DNA of 64,000 nt from CADEEN01 sp035716845 (GTDB taxonomy: Bacteria > Pseudomonadota > Gammaproteobacteria > Burkholderiales > Burkholderiaceae_C). The notes under the pieces are model-generated. The model saw only the letters and a program-made list of their open reading frames with translations. It was not told where the DNA came from and did no database searches. The translations under genes and the position numbers were made by a program. The stretch is taken from assembly GCA_035716845.1 (NCBI GenBank), contig DASTJE010000259.1, positions 1 to 64,000 of the forward strand. Reading direction: 5' to 3'. Positions 45,432-53,301 of the stretch are shown here, piece after piece. Positions within the stretch are counted from its first letter, which is position 1, and every line of letters begins with the position of its first letter.

Positions 45432-46321
45432 GGGCCTTGGACATCGCCGAACTGCTGGCGCTGGCCGCGTTGTGGGGCGCATCCTTCCTGTTCATGCGCC
45501 TGGGCGCCGGCGAGTTCGGTCCGGTGGCGCTGGCCGGCCTGCGCGTGGCCGGTGCCGCCGCCCTGCTGCTGCCGCTGCTGGCCTGGCGACGTCAGGCGGC
45601 GGCGCTGGGCACGCACTGGCGCGCCCTGCTGATCGTGGGCGCCCTCAACTCCGCGCTGCCGTTCGCGCTCTATGCCATGGCGGCATTGGCGATCAGCGCG
45701 GGCCTGTCGGCGATCCTCAACGCGACGGCGCCGCTGTGGGGCGCCGTGGTGGCCTGGCTGTGGCTCGGCGATCGGCCGACGCGCGATCGCCTCGTCGGCC
45801 TGGCCGTGGGTTTCGGCGGCGTGGCCGCCCTGGCCTGGGACAAGGCGAGCCTGCGCACCACCGAAGCGGGCGTCAGCCCGGCCCTGGCGGTGGCAGCCTG
45901 CCTGGGGGCCACGCTGTGCTACGGCTTCGCGGCCAACTACACCCGGCGCATGCTGGAAGGCGTGCCGCCGCTGGCGGTGGCGGCCGGCAGCCAGGGCGCC
46001 GCCGCGCTGCTGCTGGCCTTGCCCACGGCCGCCTTGTGGCCCGCCACGCCGCCGGGCGCCGCGGCGTGGGCGGCGCTCGCCGCGCTGGCCCTGCTGTGCA
46101 CCGGGGTGGCCTACGTCCTCTACTTCCGCCTCATCCTGCGCCTGGGTGCGGCACGCGCCATCACCGTCACCTTCCTGATCCCCGTCTTTGGCGTCCTGTG
46201 GGGCGCGTTGCTGCTGGACGAGCGGCCCACGGCCTCGATGGCGGCCGGGTGCGCGGTGATCCTGGCCGGCACCGCGCTGGTGACCGGCGCCCTCACGCTG
46301 CCGCGCCCGCGTAAACCCTGA
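45428..46321 (+). CDS. EamA-family (DMT) exporter
   Basis: About 297 aa from a GTG overlapping the ogt stop. Ten hydrophobic helices in two EamA repeats: ALWGASFLFMRLGAGEFGPVALAGLRV in the first and GVAYVLYFRLILRLGAARAITVTFLIPVFGVLWGALLLDERP in the second. Such carriers export amino acids or drugs. Its place behind the alkylation-repair genes may only reflect operon capture. Confidence 0.88.
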   Translation: MRALDIAELLALAALWGASFLFMRLGAGEFGPVALAGLRVAGAAALLLPLLAWRRQAAALGTHWRALLIVGALNSALPFALYAMAALAISAGLSAILNATAPLWGAVVAWLWLGDRPTRDRLVGLAVGFGGVAALAWDKASLRTTEAGVSPALAVAACLGATLCYGFAANYTRRMLEGVPPLAVAAGSQGAAALLLALPTAALWPATPPGAAAWAALAALALLCTGVAYVLYFRLILRLGAARAITVTFLIPVFGVLWGALLLDERPTASMAAGCAVILAGTALVTGALTLPRPRKP

Positions 46322-46356
46322 GAAGGCCGCCCTTCGGGGCTCGGGACAATGCGTGT

Positions 46357-46364
46357 TGTATACA
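46357..46364. promoter_or_regulatory. GntR operator 1
   Basis: Perfect palindrome TGTATACA within GTTGTATACAGC, fitting the short TnGTnnnACnA pattern of FadR-type GntR regulators. An identical box lies 99 bases downstream. Confidence 0.6.
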
Positions 46365-46455
46365 GCGCGACGCCAACACGTGCCCATTCGCCCCCATCCG
46401 CTCGCGACTTGCGCTCCGCCAGCCCCGCTCGCATCGCGCCGCGAGACGTCGTCGT

Positions 46456-46463
46456 TGTATACA
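46456..46463. promoter_or_regulatory. GntR operator 2
   Basis: Second TGTATACA, within GTTGTATACATT, 38 bases before the regulator start codon. In DNA of this GC content two identical AT-rich boxes in one leader are unlikely by chance. Confidence 0.6.
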
Positions 46464-46501
46464 TTGACGCACGACCGGCTCGTAGCCTCCGGCCGCCCGG
46501 A

Positions 46502-47302
46502 ATGAACGTTCGCACGAATCCCGCCACACACGACGCCGAGGGCGCTTCGCAATCGATGCGTGCCCAGTTGCGATTGCGCGAGATGATCGTCGGCGGCGAA
46601 CTCGCGCCGGGCGCACGCATCGCCGAGCTGGCGATGGTCGAGGCGCTGGCCATGTCGCGCACGCCGATCCGCACGGCGCTGGTGCGTCTGCAGGAAGAGG
46701 GGCTGCTCGAGGCGCTGCCCTCGGGCGGGTTCTCGGTGCGCGACTTCTCCGAGGCCGACATCCACGATGCGATCGAGCTGCGTGGCACGCTGGAGGGCCT
46801 GGCCGCGCGGCTGGCGGCCGAGCGGGGCGCGCCCGCCGCAGTGCTCTGCGAGGCGCGCGGCTGCCTGGCCGCCCTCGACGCGGTGCTGGCCGCCCCGCGC
46901 CTGAGCGACGCCTCGTTCGCCCGCTACGCCGAGCACAACGCCCGTTTCCACGCCCTGCTGGCCGCGATGTCGGGCAGTGCGCTGGTGCAGCGCCAGGTCG
47001 AGCGCGCAGCCGCCCTGCCCTTCGCCTCGCCCAACGGCTTCGTGATGGTCGACGCCGGCAGCACGCGCGCGCGCGACCACCTGCGGGCGGCTCACGAACA
47101 GCACCATGCCCTGCTCGAGGCGATCGCGGCCCGCGAAGGCGCGCGTGCCGAGGCGCTCGCGCGCGAACATGCCCGCAACGCGCGCCGCAACCTCGCCGAC
47201 GCGCTGTGCAACCAGCGCTCGCTGCAGCGGGTGCCGGGCGCGCGCCTGATCCGACCCCGCGCGCCCGCCGAGGGCCGCGCCGGCTTCGCAGACAGACCCT
47301 GA
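46502..47302 (+). CDS. GntR-family (FCD domain) transcriptional regulator
   Basis: 266 aa. Winged HTH at 20-85 (LRLREMIVGGELAPGARIAELAMVEALAMSRTPIRTALVRLQEEGLLEALPSGGFSVRDF in order) and an all-helical FCD ligand domain with RGTLEGLAARLAAERG, HNARFHALLAAMSG and HEQHHALLEAIAAREGARAEALAREH, the last carrying the metal-binding histidines. It starts the MetE-like/TRAP cluster, 13 bases before the next gene, and probably senses the transported carboxylate. The start at 46502 keeps both operators upstream. Confidence 0.9.
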   Translation: MNVRTNPATHDAEGASQSMRAQLRLREMIVGGELAPGARIAELAMVEALAMSRTPIRTALVRLQEEGLLEALPSGGFSVRDFSEADIHDAIELRGTLEGLAARLAAERGAPAAVLCEARGCLAALDAVLAAPRLSDASFARYAEHNARFHALLAAMSGSALVQRQVERAAALPFASPNGFVMVDAGSTRARDHLRAAHEQHHALLEAIAAREGARAEALAREHARNARRNLADALCNQRSLQRVPGARLIRPRAPAEGRAGFADRP

Positions 47303-47315
47303 CCCTGGAGACCCC

Positions 47316-48440
47316 ATGAGCCTCAACCCCCCGTTCCGCGCCGACCATGTCGGCAGCTTCCTGCGCCCGGCCTACCTGCTGGAGGCGCGCGAGAAGAAGG
47401 CGCGCGGCGAGATCGGCGCCGCACAGCTGCGCGAGGTCGAAGACCGCGCCATCGCCGAGGTCGTGAAGTTGCAGCGCGACGTCGGCCTCAAGAGCATCAC
47501 GGACGGCGAATTCCGCCGCACCTTCTTCCACATCGACTTCCTCGAACAGCTCGGCGGCGTGGTGGCCGAGGTACCCGCCAACCTGATCATCAAGAAGCCC
47601 GACGGCACCGAGGCGCTATCGCCGCCGGTCCTGAAGGTGACCGACACGGTGCGCCACGTGAAGGACATCCAGCGCGCCGATTTCGAGTACCTGAAGTCGC
47701 AGGTCGAGCAGCACGCCCCCGGCTGCACGCCCAAGGTGACGATCCCGTCGCCGACGATGTTGCACTTCCGCGGCGGACGCGCGGGCATCAGCCGCGAGGC
47801 CTATCCCGAGCTCGATCCGGCCTTCTACGACGACGTCGCCCAGGCCTACGCCGACGAGCTGAAGAGCCTGCACGACGCCGGCTGCCGCTACGTGCAGATG
47901 GACGACACCAACCTTGCCTACCTGTGCGACGAAAAGATGCGCGAGGCGGCGCGCCAGCGCGGCGACGACCCCAACGAACTGCCGCACCGCTACGCGGCCT
48001 TCATCAACAAGGTGGTGGCCAGGAAGCCCGCCGGCATGACGCTGGCCATGCACCTGTGCCGCGGCAACTTCAAGAGCACCCACGCGGCCGCGGGCAACTA
48101 CGAGCCGGTGGCCGAGGCCCTGCTGTCGGAGATGAACCTCGACGCCTACTTCCTCGAGTACGACGACGAGCGCTCGGGCGACTTCCGGCCGCTGCGCTTC
48201 CTCAAGCCCGGCAAGACGGTCGTGCTGGGCCTCGTGACCACCAAGTTCGGCGAGATGGAGAGCAAGGACGCGCTCAAGCGCCGCATCGCCGAGGCCGCCC
48301 AGTACGCGCCGCTCGATCAGCTCTGCCTGAGCCCCCAATGCGGGTTTTCGAGCACGGTCCATGGCAACAACATTGCCGTGGAAGCCCAGCGCGCCAAATT
48401 ACGATTGGTGGTCGAAGTCGCCGCCGAGGTCTGGGGCTGA
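47316..48440 (+). CDS. Cobalamin-independent methionine synthase II-like zinc methyl/alkyl-transferase
   Basis: 374 aa, one MetE C-terminal-type barrel. DHVGSFLRP at the start, ITDGEFRR at 61-68, and the full zinc site: His246 and Cys248 in MHLCRGN, Glu281 in FLEYDDERSG, Cys342 in LSPQCGF. Enzymes of this size (YxjG/YxjH, MesD-like, epoxyalkane:coenzyme M transferase) transfer methyl or alkyl groups to or from thiols without the N-terminal MetE half. Placement between a GntR regulator and a TRAP transporter points to catabolism of a methylated or thiol-reactive carboxylate rather than routine methionine synthesis. This is inference. Confidence 0.82.
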   Translation: MSLNPPFRADHVGSFLRPAYLLEAREKKARGEIGAAQLREVEDRAIAEVVKLQRDVGLKSITDGEFRRTFFHIDFLEQLGGVVAEVPANLIIKKPDGTEALSPPVLKVTDTVRHVKDIQRADFEYLKSQVEQHAPGCTPKVTIPSPTMLHFRGGRAGISREAYPELDPAFYDDVAQAYADELKSLHDAGCRYVQMDDTNLAYLCDEKMREAARQRGDDPNELPHRYAAFINKVVARKPAGMTLAMHLCRGNFKSTHAAAGNYEPVAEALLSEMNLDAYFLEYDDERSGDFRPLRFLKPGKTVVLGLVTTKFGEMESKDALKRRIAEAAQYAPLDQLCLSPQCGFSSTVHGNNIAVEAQRAKLRLVVEVAAEVWG

Positions 48441-48463
48441 ATCGCATTCACAGGAGAACCGCA

Positions 48464-49483
48464 ATGAAACGCTTGCTACTCGCTCTGGCGGCCGCCGCCG
48501 CAGCCCTGCCCGCCGCGGCGCAGGAGGTCACGCTGAAGTTCCACCATATCTGGAACCCGCAGGCCATGGCCTCGGTGAACGTGATCGCACCGTGGTGCGA
48601 GAAGATCGCCAAGGAATCGGCCAACAAGCTCAAGTGCCAGGTGTTGCCGGCGATGAGCGGCGGCGGCACGCCGCCGCAGCTGGTGGACCGTGTCAAGGAC
48701 GGCGTCGACGACGTGGTCATCACGCTGCCCGGCTACACGGCCGGCCGCTTCCCGATGATGGAGGTGTTCGAGCTGCCCTTCATGACCAACTCGGCCGAGG
48801 TGGGCGCGCGCGCGGCGTGGGACTACCTCAACAAGAACGCGCTCAAGGAGTTCCCGGGCACCAAGATCCTGGCGACCTGGGTGCACGACGAGGGCTACGT
48901 TCACACCAACGGCAAGCAGGTCAAGACCCTGGCCGACTTCAAGGGCATGAAGATGCGCGCCCCGACGCGCCAGACCAACAAGCTGCTGGCCGCTCTGGGC
49001 GCTTCGCCGGTGGGCATGCCGCTGCCGGCCATTCCCGACGCAGTGAGCAAGGGCACCATCGACGGTTTCCTGCTGCCTTGGGAAGTGATGCCCTCGCTGA
49101 AGCTGCACGAGATGGTCAAGTACCACAGCGAGACCGACCCGAGCCGCCCGGCCCTGTACAGCGCGGTCTTCGTCTTCGCGATGAACCAGGCCAAGTACGA
49201 CAGCCTGCCGGCCGACCTGAAGAAGGTGATCGACGCCAACAGCGGCGCCCAGCTGTCGCAGCAGATCGGCAAGATCTGGGACAACAGTTCGGCCCCGGGC
49301 CGCAAGGCGGCCCAGGAGCGCGGCAACACGTTCCACGTGATCCCGGCGTCGGAGCTCGACAACTGGGTCAAGGCCTCGGCGCCGCTGTACGACGAATGGG
49401 TGGCCGACATGGACAAGCGCGGCGCCAACGGCAAGGCGCTGCTGTCGGAGGCACGCGAGCTGCTCGTCAAGTACAAGAAGTAG
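48464..49483 (+). CDS. dctP: TRAP transporter solute receptor, DctP family
   Basis: 339 aa with Sec signal peptide (cleavage after PAAAQ). Mature part VTLKFHHIWNPQAMASVNVIAPWCEKIAKESANKLKC, the arginine-bearing LADFKGMKMRAPTRQTNKLLAALGASPVGMP that holds carboxylate ligands, and the long helical end. AGGAG lies nine bases before the ATG. A terminator-like hairpin follows it, so the receptor is probably made in excess over the membrane subunits. The ligand is unknown. Confidence 0.92.
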   Translation: MKRLLLALAAAAAALPAAAQEVTLKFHHIWNPQAMASVNVIAPWCEKIAKESANKLKCQVLPAMSGGGTPPQLVDRVKDGVDDVVITLPGYTAGRFPMMEVFELPFMTNSAEVGARAAWDYLNKNALKEFPGTKILATWVHDEGYVHTNGKQVKTLADFKGMKMRAPTRQTNKLLAALGASPVGMPLPAIPDAVSKGTIDGFLLPWEVMPSLKLHEMVKYHSETDPSRPALYSAVFVFAMNQAKYDSLPADLKKVIDANSGAQLSQQIGKIWDNSSAPGRKAAQERGNTFHVIPASELDNWVKASAPLYDEWVADMDKRGANGKALLSEARELLVKYKK

Positions 49484-49504
49484 CCGCACGACGACCGGCA
49501 CGCA

Positions 49505-49534
49505 CGGCGCCTGCCCCTGGCGGGCGCCGTTTTT
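49505..49534 (+). terminator. Terminator/attenuator between dctP and dctQ
   Basis: Eleven-base stem (CGGCGCCTGCC against GGCGGGCGCCG, one T-G pair) with loop CCT and a TTTTT tract. It probably ends most dctP transcripts and lets a fraction continue into dctQM. Confidence 0.75.
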
Positions 49535-49556
49535 CTTGGGCTCCTGAAATGAAATC

Positions 49557-49627
49557 CCCACGCTCACTTCGTTCGCTGTCCCCCGAGGGGGTGCTCAGTA
49601 CCTTCGGAACGGCCGGGCGGTACTGAG
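49557..49627. repeat. REP-like palindromic intergenic element
   Basis: Reads CACGCTCACTTCGTTCGCTG, then CCCCCGAGGGGG (49580-49591), then a perfect nine-base inverted repeat CTCAGTACC (49594-49602) / GGTACTGAG (49619-49627). From memory the TCACTTCGTTCGCTG-CCCCCGAGGGGG pattern recurs many times in Comamonadaceae and relatives; only one copy is seen in this window. The right arm touches the dctQ ATG. Confidence 0.6.
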
Positions 49628-50140
49628 ATGCTCTCATTGCTTCGACGCGTCGCGTCGGCCTTCGCCCTGCTGGGCTCGGCCGTGGCCCTGGGCGCAGGCC
49701 TGATGGTCGTCACCAGCGTGGCGATGCGCGCTGCGGGCCACCGCCCGATCCAGGGCGACGTGGAGCTGACGCAGTTCGCCATTGCGCTGGCGATCTCGCT
49801 GGCCTTGCCGTGGTGCCAGCTGCGCGGCAGCAACATCATCGTGGACTTCTTCACCCAGCGCCTGCGCGGGTCCGTCGTGCGGCGTCTGGACGGCATCGGC
49901 GCGCTGCTGATCGGTGCGATGTGCACCCTGCTGGCATGGCGCACGTCGGTCGGTGCCGTGGCGGTGAGGGAGGCGACGGAGACGTCGATGATCCTGGCGC
50001 TGCCGATGTGGTGGGTGTATGCGTCGCTGGCGCCAGGGCTTGCTCTGGCTGCGCTGGTCGCGTTCGTGCAGGCAGGCCTGCATCTTCTGCAGCGGCCGCT
50101 GGGCACGCTGACCGGCGCCGCCGAGGGAGGCTCCGCGTGA
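49628..50140 (+). CDS. dctQ: TRAP transporter small permease subunit, DctQ family
   Basis: 170 aa, four transmembrane helices. TQFAIALAISLALPWCQLRGSNIIVDFFTQ is the conserved DctQ stretch between helices 2 and 3. It pairs with DctM in the inner membrane. Translation starts directly at the end of an inverted repeat, with no good Shine-Dalgarno, so initiation may depend on melting of that hairpin. Its stop overlaps dctM (GTGA). Confidence 0.88.
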   Translation: MLSLLRRVASAFALLGSAVALGAGLMVVTSVAMRAAGHRPIQGDVELTQFAIALAISLALPWCQLRGSNIIVDFFTQRLRGSVVRRLDGIGALLIGAMCTLLAWRTSVGAVAVREATETSMILALPMWWVYASLAPGLALAALVAFVQAGLHLLQRPLGTLTGAAEGGSA

Positions 50141-51465
50141 GCGCACCGTCGGTCGGGCTGCTGATGTTCGGCGGCATGCTGCTGCTGATGGCCGTGCGTG
50201 TGCCGATCGCCGCAGCCATGTTCATCCCCGGTGCGCTGGGGTACTGGGCGATGACCAACGACATGGCCCTGCTCAACCAGCTCAAGGGCAGCGCGGTCGC
50301 GCGCCTGACGGTGTACGACCTGAGCGTGATCCCGCTGTTCCTGCTGATGGGACAGTTCGCCACCCAGGGCGGGCTTTCGCGGGCGCTGTTCCAGGCCGCC
50401 GCCGCGTTCCTCGGCCACGTGCGAGGCGGGCTGGCCATGGCCTCGGTGTTGGCCGCAGGCGCGTTCGGTGCGGTCTGCGGCTCCTCCGTCGCGACCTCCG
50501 CCACCATCACGCAGGTGGCCTATCCGGAGATGAGGCGCCATGGCTACCACGGGCGCCTGTCGACGGCGACGCTGGCCGCCGGTGGCACGCTCGGCATCCT
50601 GATCCCGCCCTCGGTGCCGCTCGTCGTCTACGGCATCCTGACCGAGCAGAACATCGCCAAGCTGTTCGCCGCGGCGATGGTGCCCGGCCTGATCGCGATG
50701 TGCGGCTACATGCTCGTCGTCGGCCTGGTCGCGCGACGCCGCCCGGAGCTCGCACCTCCCACGCAATCCCTGCCGTGGCATCAGCGCTGGAAGGCGCTGC
50801 TCGCGATCTGGCCGATCGTGCTGATCTTCCTCGTCGTGTTCGGCGGCATCTATGGCGGTCTGTTCTCTCCCACCGAGGGCGCGGCGGTCGGTGCGGTGGG
50901 CACCTTCGTCGCCGCCTTCGCGCAGCGCGAGCTCACGCTGGAGGGCATCCGGCGCAGCTTCATCGGCACGGCCGAGACGAGCGCCATGGTGTTCATGATC
51001 TTCCTCGGTGCCGACATGATCAATTCGGCGCTCGCGCTCACGCAGATGCCGGCCGCCGTTGCCGATTGGGTGGGACACCTGCCGGTGGCGCCGCTGCTCA
51101 TCGTCGGCGCGGTGCTGCTGCTGTACATCCTGCTCGGCGCGGTGATGGACGAGCTGTCGATGATGCTGCTGACGATCCCCGTCATCTTCCCGGCCATCAT
51201 GCAGCTGCCGCTGCTGGGCCTCGCGCCCGAGCCCAAGGCAATCTGGTTCGGCATCCTCGTGCTGATGACCGTCAGCTTCGGCCTCATCGCGCCGCCGGTC
51301 GGCCTGAACGTCTACGTCGTCAACGGCATTGCAAAGGATGTCTCGATGAACGAGACGTACAAGGGCGTGATGCCCTTCCTCGCCTGGGACCTGCTGCGCA
51401 TGGCGCTGCTGCTCGTGTTCCCCGGCATCAGCCTCGGACTGGTCACCCTGCTGTTCGGCAAGTGA
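50137..51465 (+). CDS. dctM: TRAP transporter large permease subunit, DctM family
   Basis: 442 aa from a GTG overlapping dctQ. About twelve helices; GGLAMASVLAAGAFGAVCGSSVATSATI, PEMRRHGYHGRLSTATLAAGGTLGILIPPSVPLVVYG, FSPTEGAAVGAVGTF and IAPPVGLNVYVVNGIAKDVSM are the canonical ion-coupling and binding loops. It drives sodium-coupled uptake of the DctP-bound carboxylate. A perfect 12-base terminator follows. Confidence 0.94.
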   Translation: MSAPSVGLLMFGGMLLLMAVRVPIAAAMFIPGALGYWAMTNDMALLNQLKGSAVARLTVYDLSVIPLFLLMGQFATQGGLSRALFQAAAAFLGHVRGGLAMASVLAAGAFGAVCGSSVATSATITQVAYPEMRRHGYHGRLSTATLAAGGTLGILIPPSVPLVVYGILTEQNIAKLFAAAMVPGLIAMCGYMLVVGLVARRRPELAPPTQSLPWHQRWKALLAIWPIVLIFLVVFGGIYGGLFSPTEGAAVGAVGTFVAAFAQRELTLEGIRRSFIGTAETSAMVFMIFLGADMINSALALTQMPAAVADWVGHLPVAPLLIVGAVLLLYILLGAVMDELSMMLLTIPVIFPAIMQLPLLGLAPEPKAIWFGILVLMTVSFGLIAPPVGLNVYVVNGIAKDVSMNETYKGVMPFLAWDLLRMALLLVFPGISLGLVTLLFGK

Positions 51466-51488
51466 GCGCGGTTGACGCGCACCAATGA

Positions 51489-51514
51489 AAACGCCGCCCC
51501 GAGGGGCGGCGTTT
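51489..51514. terminator. Bidirectional terminator
   Basis: Perfect 12-base stem AAACGCCGCCCC / GGGGCGGCGTTT with a GA loop, lying between dctM and the oppositely transcribed tRNA cluster. The A/T ends act as a short U-tract on either strand. Confidence 0.8.
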
Positions 51515-51527
51515 CACAGGCATCGTG

Positions 51528-51604
51528 TGGCGGAGCGGACGGGGCTCGAACCCGCGACCCCCGGCGTGACAGGCCGGTATTCTGACCAACTGAACTACCG
51601 CTCC
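51528..51604 (-). tRNA. tRNA-Asp (anticodon GTC)
   Basis: 77 nt with encoded CCA. GGAGCGG acceptor, TAGTTCAGTTGGTCAGAA D-arm, anticodon loop CTGTCAC reading GTC, T-arm GCGGGTTCGAGCCCCGT. Last of three tRNAs read Ala-Glu-Asp on this strand. Confidence 0.96.
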
Positions 51605-51651
51605 GCGCGGTGGCAGCTTTCGAACCTTGCGGTTCCAAGCCCTGCCGAACT

Positions 51652-51727
51652 TGGCGTCCCCTAGGGGATTCGAACCCCTGTTACAACCGTGAAAGGGTCG
51701 TGTCCTAGGCCTCTAGACGAAGGGGAC
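51652..51727 (-). tRNA. tRNA-Glu (anticodon TTC)
   Basis: 76 nt with encoded CCA. GTCCCCT acceptor, TCGTCTAGAGGCCTAGGACA D-arm, anticodon loop CTTTCAC reading TTC, T-arm CAGGGGTTCGAATCCCCT. It is the substrate of the glutamyl-tRNA synthetase encoded just upstream in the same direction. Confidence 0.96.
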
Positions 51728-51764
51728 TGGATCCTTCTCCTGCACGAACCGCGCGCTGCTTGGT

Positions 51765-51840
<76 letters not shown>

Positions 51841-51912
51841 GTGTCACTGGTTGCGTGACTCACCGGAAGCGGCGACGCCGTTCAAGCAAGACCGCGATTA
51901 TAGACACGAATT

Positions 51913-53301
51913 TCAGACCTGCGAGAGGCGCTGCAAAACCTGATCGCGGGAGAAGAGGGCCAGCACGGCATCGATCGACGGCGTCTGTGCACGCCCGCAC
52001 ACCAGCACGCGCAACGCCGGCGCCAACTGCGGCATCTTCAGGCCGTGGGCGGCGAGAACGCCCTTCATCGCGGCAGCGATCGCGCCCGCGCTCCATTCGG
52101 TGGTGGTGAGGCGCTCGCGCAGATCGCGGATCGCAGGCCGTGCCGCCGCGCCGACGTGGGCCGCGACATCGGCCTCGCTCGGCCTGACCGTCACGAAGTA
52201 CATCTGCACCCAGTCTGCGATGTCGACCGTCGTGTTGCAGCGGTCCTTGAAGAGGGCACAGGCCCGAGCAAGGTGGCCGAGGTCTGCGGCCTCGATGCCG
52301 CGCCGCGCCAGTTGTGCCTGCACGAGTCCCGCAAGGCGCGAATCGCCGGCCTGCTTGACGTAGTGCGCATTGACCCAGGCGAGCTTGGCCGGATCCCATT
52401 GCGCCGGGCTCTTGGCCAGGTGGCTGCCGTCGAACCAGGCCACCATCTGCTCACGCGAGAACAGTTCGTCGTCGCCATGGCTCCAGCCCAGTCGCGCGAG
52501 GTAGTTGAGCATGGCCTCCGGAAGGTAGCCCATCTCCTCGTAGGCGGTCACGCTGACCGCACCGCGGCGCTTGCTCAGCTTCAGGCCGTCCTCGCCGAGG
52601 ATGATCGGATGGTGGCCGTACTGCGGCGGCGCGAGGCCGAGGGCCCGGAACAGGTTGATCTGCCACGGCGTGTTGTTGATGTGCTCGTCGCCGCGGAAGA
52701 CGTGCGTGATCGCCATGTCCCAGTCGTCGACCACCACCGCGAAGTTGTAGGTCGGCACCCCGTCGGGCCGCACCAGGATCAGATCGTCGATCTCCTCGTT
52801 GGCGATCGAGATCGGACCCTTGACCAGGTCGTCCCAGGTCACCACGCCGCGCATCGGGTTCTTGAAACGGATCACCGGCGCCACGCCCTCGGGCACCGGC
52901 GGCAGTGTCTTGCCCGCCTCGGGACGCCAGCGGCCGTCGTAGCGCGTCTTCTCGCCGCGTGCACGCTGCGCCTCGCGCATGGCCTCGAGCTCCTCGGGCG
53001 AGCACCAGCAGCGGTAGGCGTGCCCGGAGGCGATCAACTGCTCGGCCACCGCCTGGTAGCGCTCCAGGCGCTGCATCTGGTAGTACGGCCCCTCGTCGTA
53101 GTCGAGGCCGAGCCAGCGCATGGCCGCGAGGATCTGCTCCACCGACTCCTGCGTCGAGCGTGCGACGTCGGTGTCCTCGATGCGCAGGACGAACTGGCCG
53201 CCATGGTGGCGGGCGTAGGCCCAGGAATACAGCGCGGTGCGCGCAGTGCCCAGGTGCAGGAATCCCGTCGGCGACGGGGCGATTCGGGTACGGACAGTCA
53301 T
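51913..53301 (-). CDS. gltX: Glutamyl-tRNA synthetase
   Basis: 462 aa, class I synthetase. HIGH-like HLGTA at residues 16-20, KLSKR at 241-245, GEDGL before it, and the helical anticodon-binding C-terminal cage. It charges tRNA-Glu; the matching tRNA gene lies directly downstream. Its ATG overlaps the metZ stop by 4 bases. Confidence 0.97.
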   Translation of the reverse strand: MTVRTRIAPSPTGFLHLGTARTALYSWAYARHHGGQFVLRIEDTDVARSTQESVEQILAAMRWLGLDYDEGPYYQMQRLERYQAVAEQLIASGHAYRCWCSPEELEAMREAQRARGEKTRYDGRWRPEAGKTLPPVPEGVAPVIRFKNPMRGVVTWDDLVKGPISIANEEIDDLILVRPDGVPTYNFAVVVDDWDMAITHVFRGDEHINNTPWQINLFRALGLAPPQYGHHPIILGEDGLKLSKRRGAVSVTAYEEMGYLPEAMLNYLARLGWSHGDDELFSREQMVAWFDGSHLAKSPAQWDPAKLAWVNAHYVKQAGDSRLAGLVQAQLARRGIEAADLGHLARACALFKDRCNTTVDIADWVQMYFVTVRPSEADVAAHVGAAARPAIRDLRERLTTTEWSAGAIAAAMKGVLAAHGLKMPQLAPALRVLVCGRAQTPSIDAVLALFSRDQVLQRLSQV

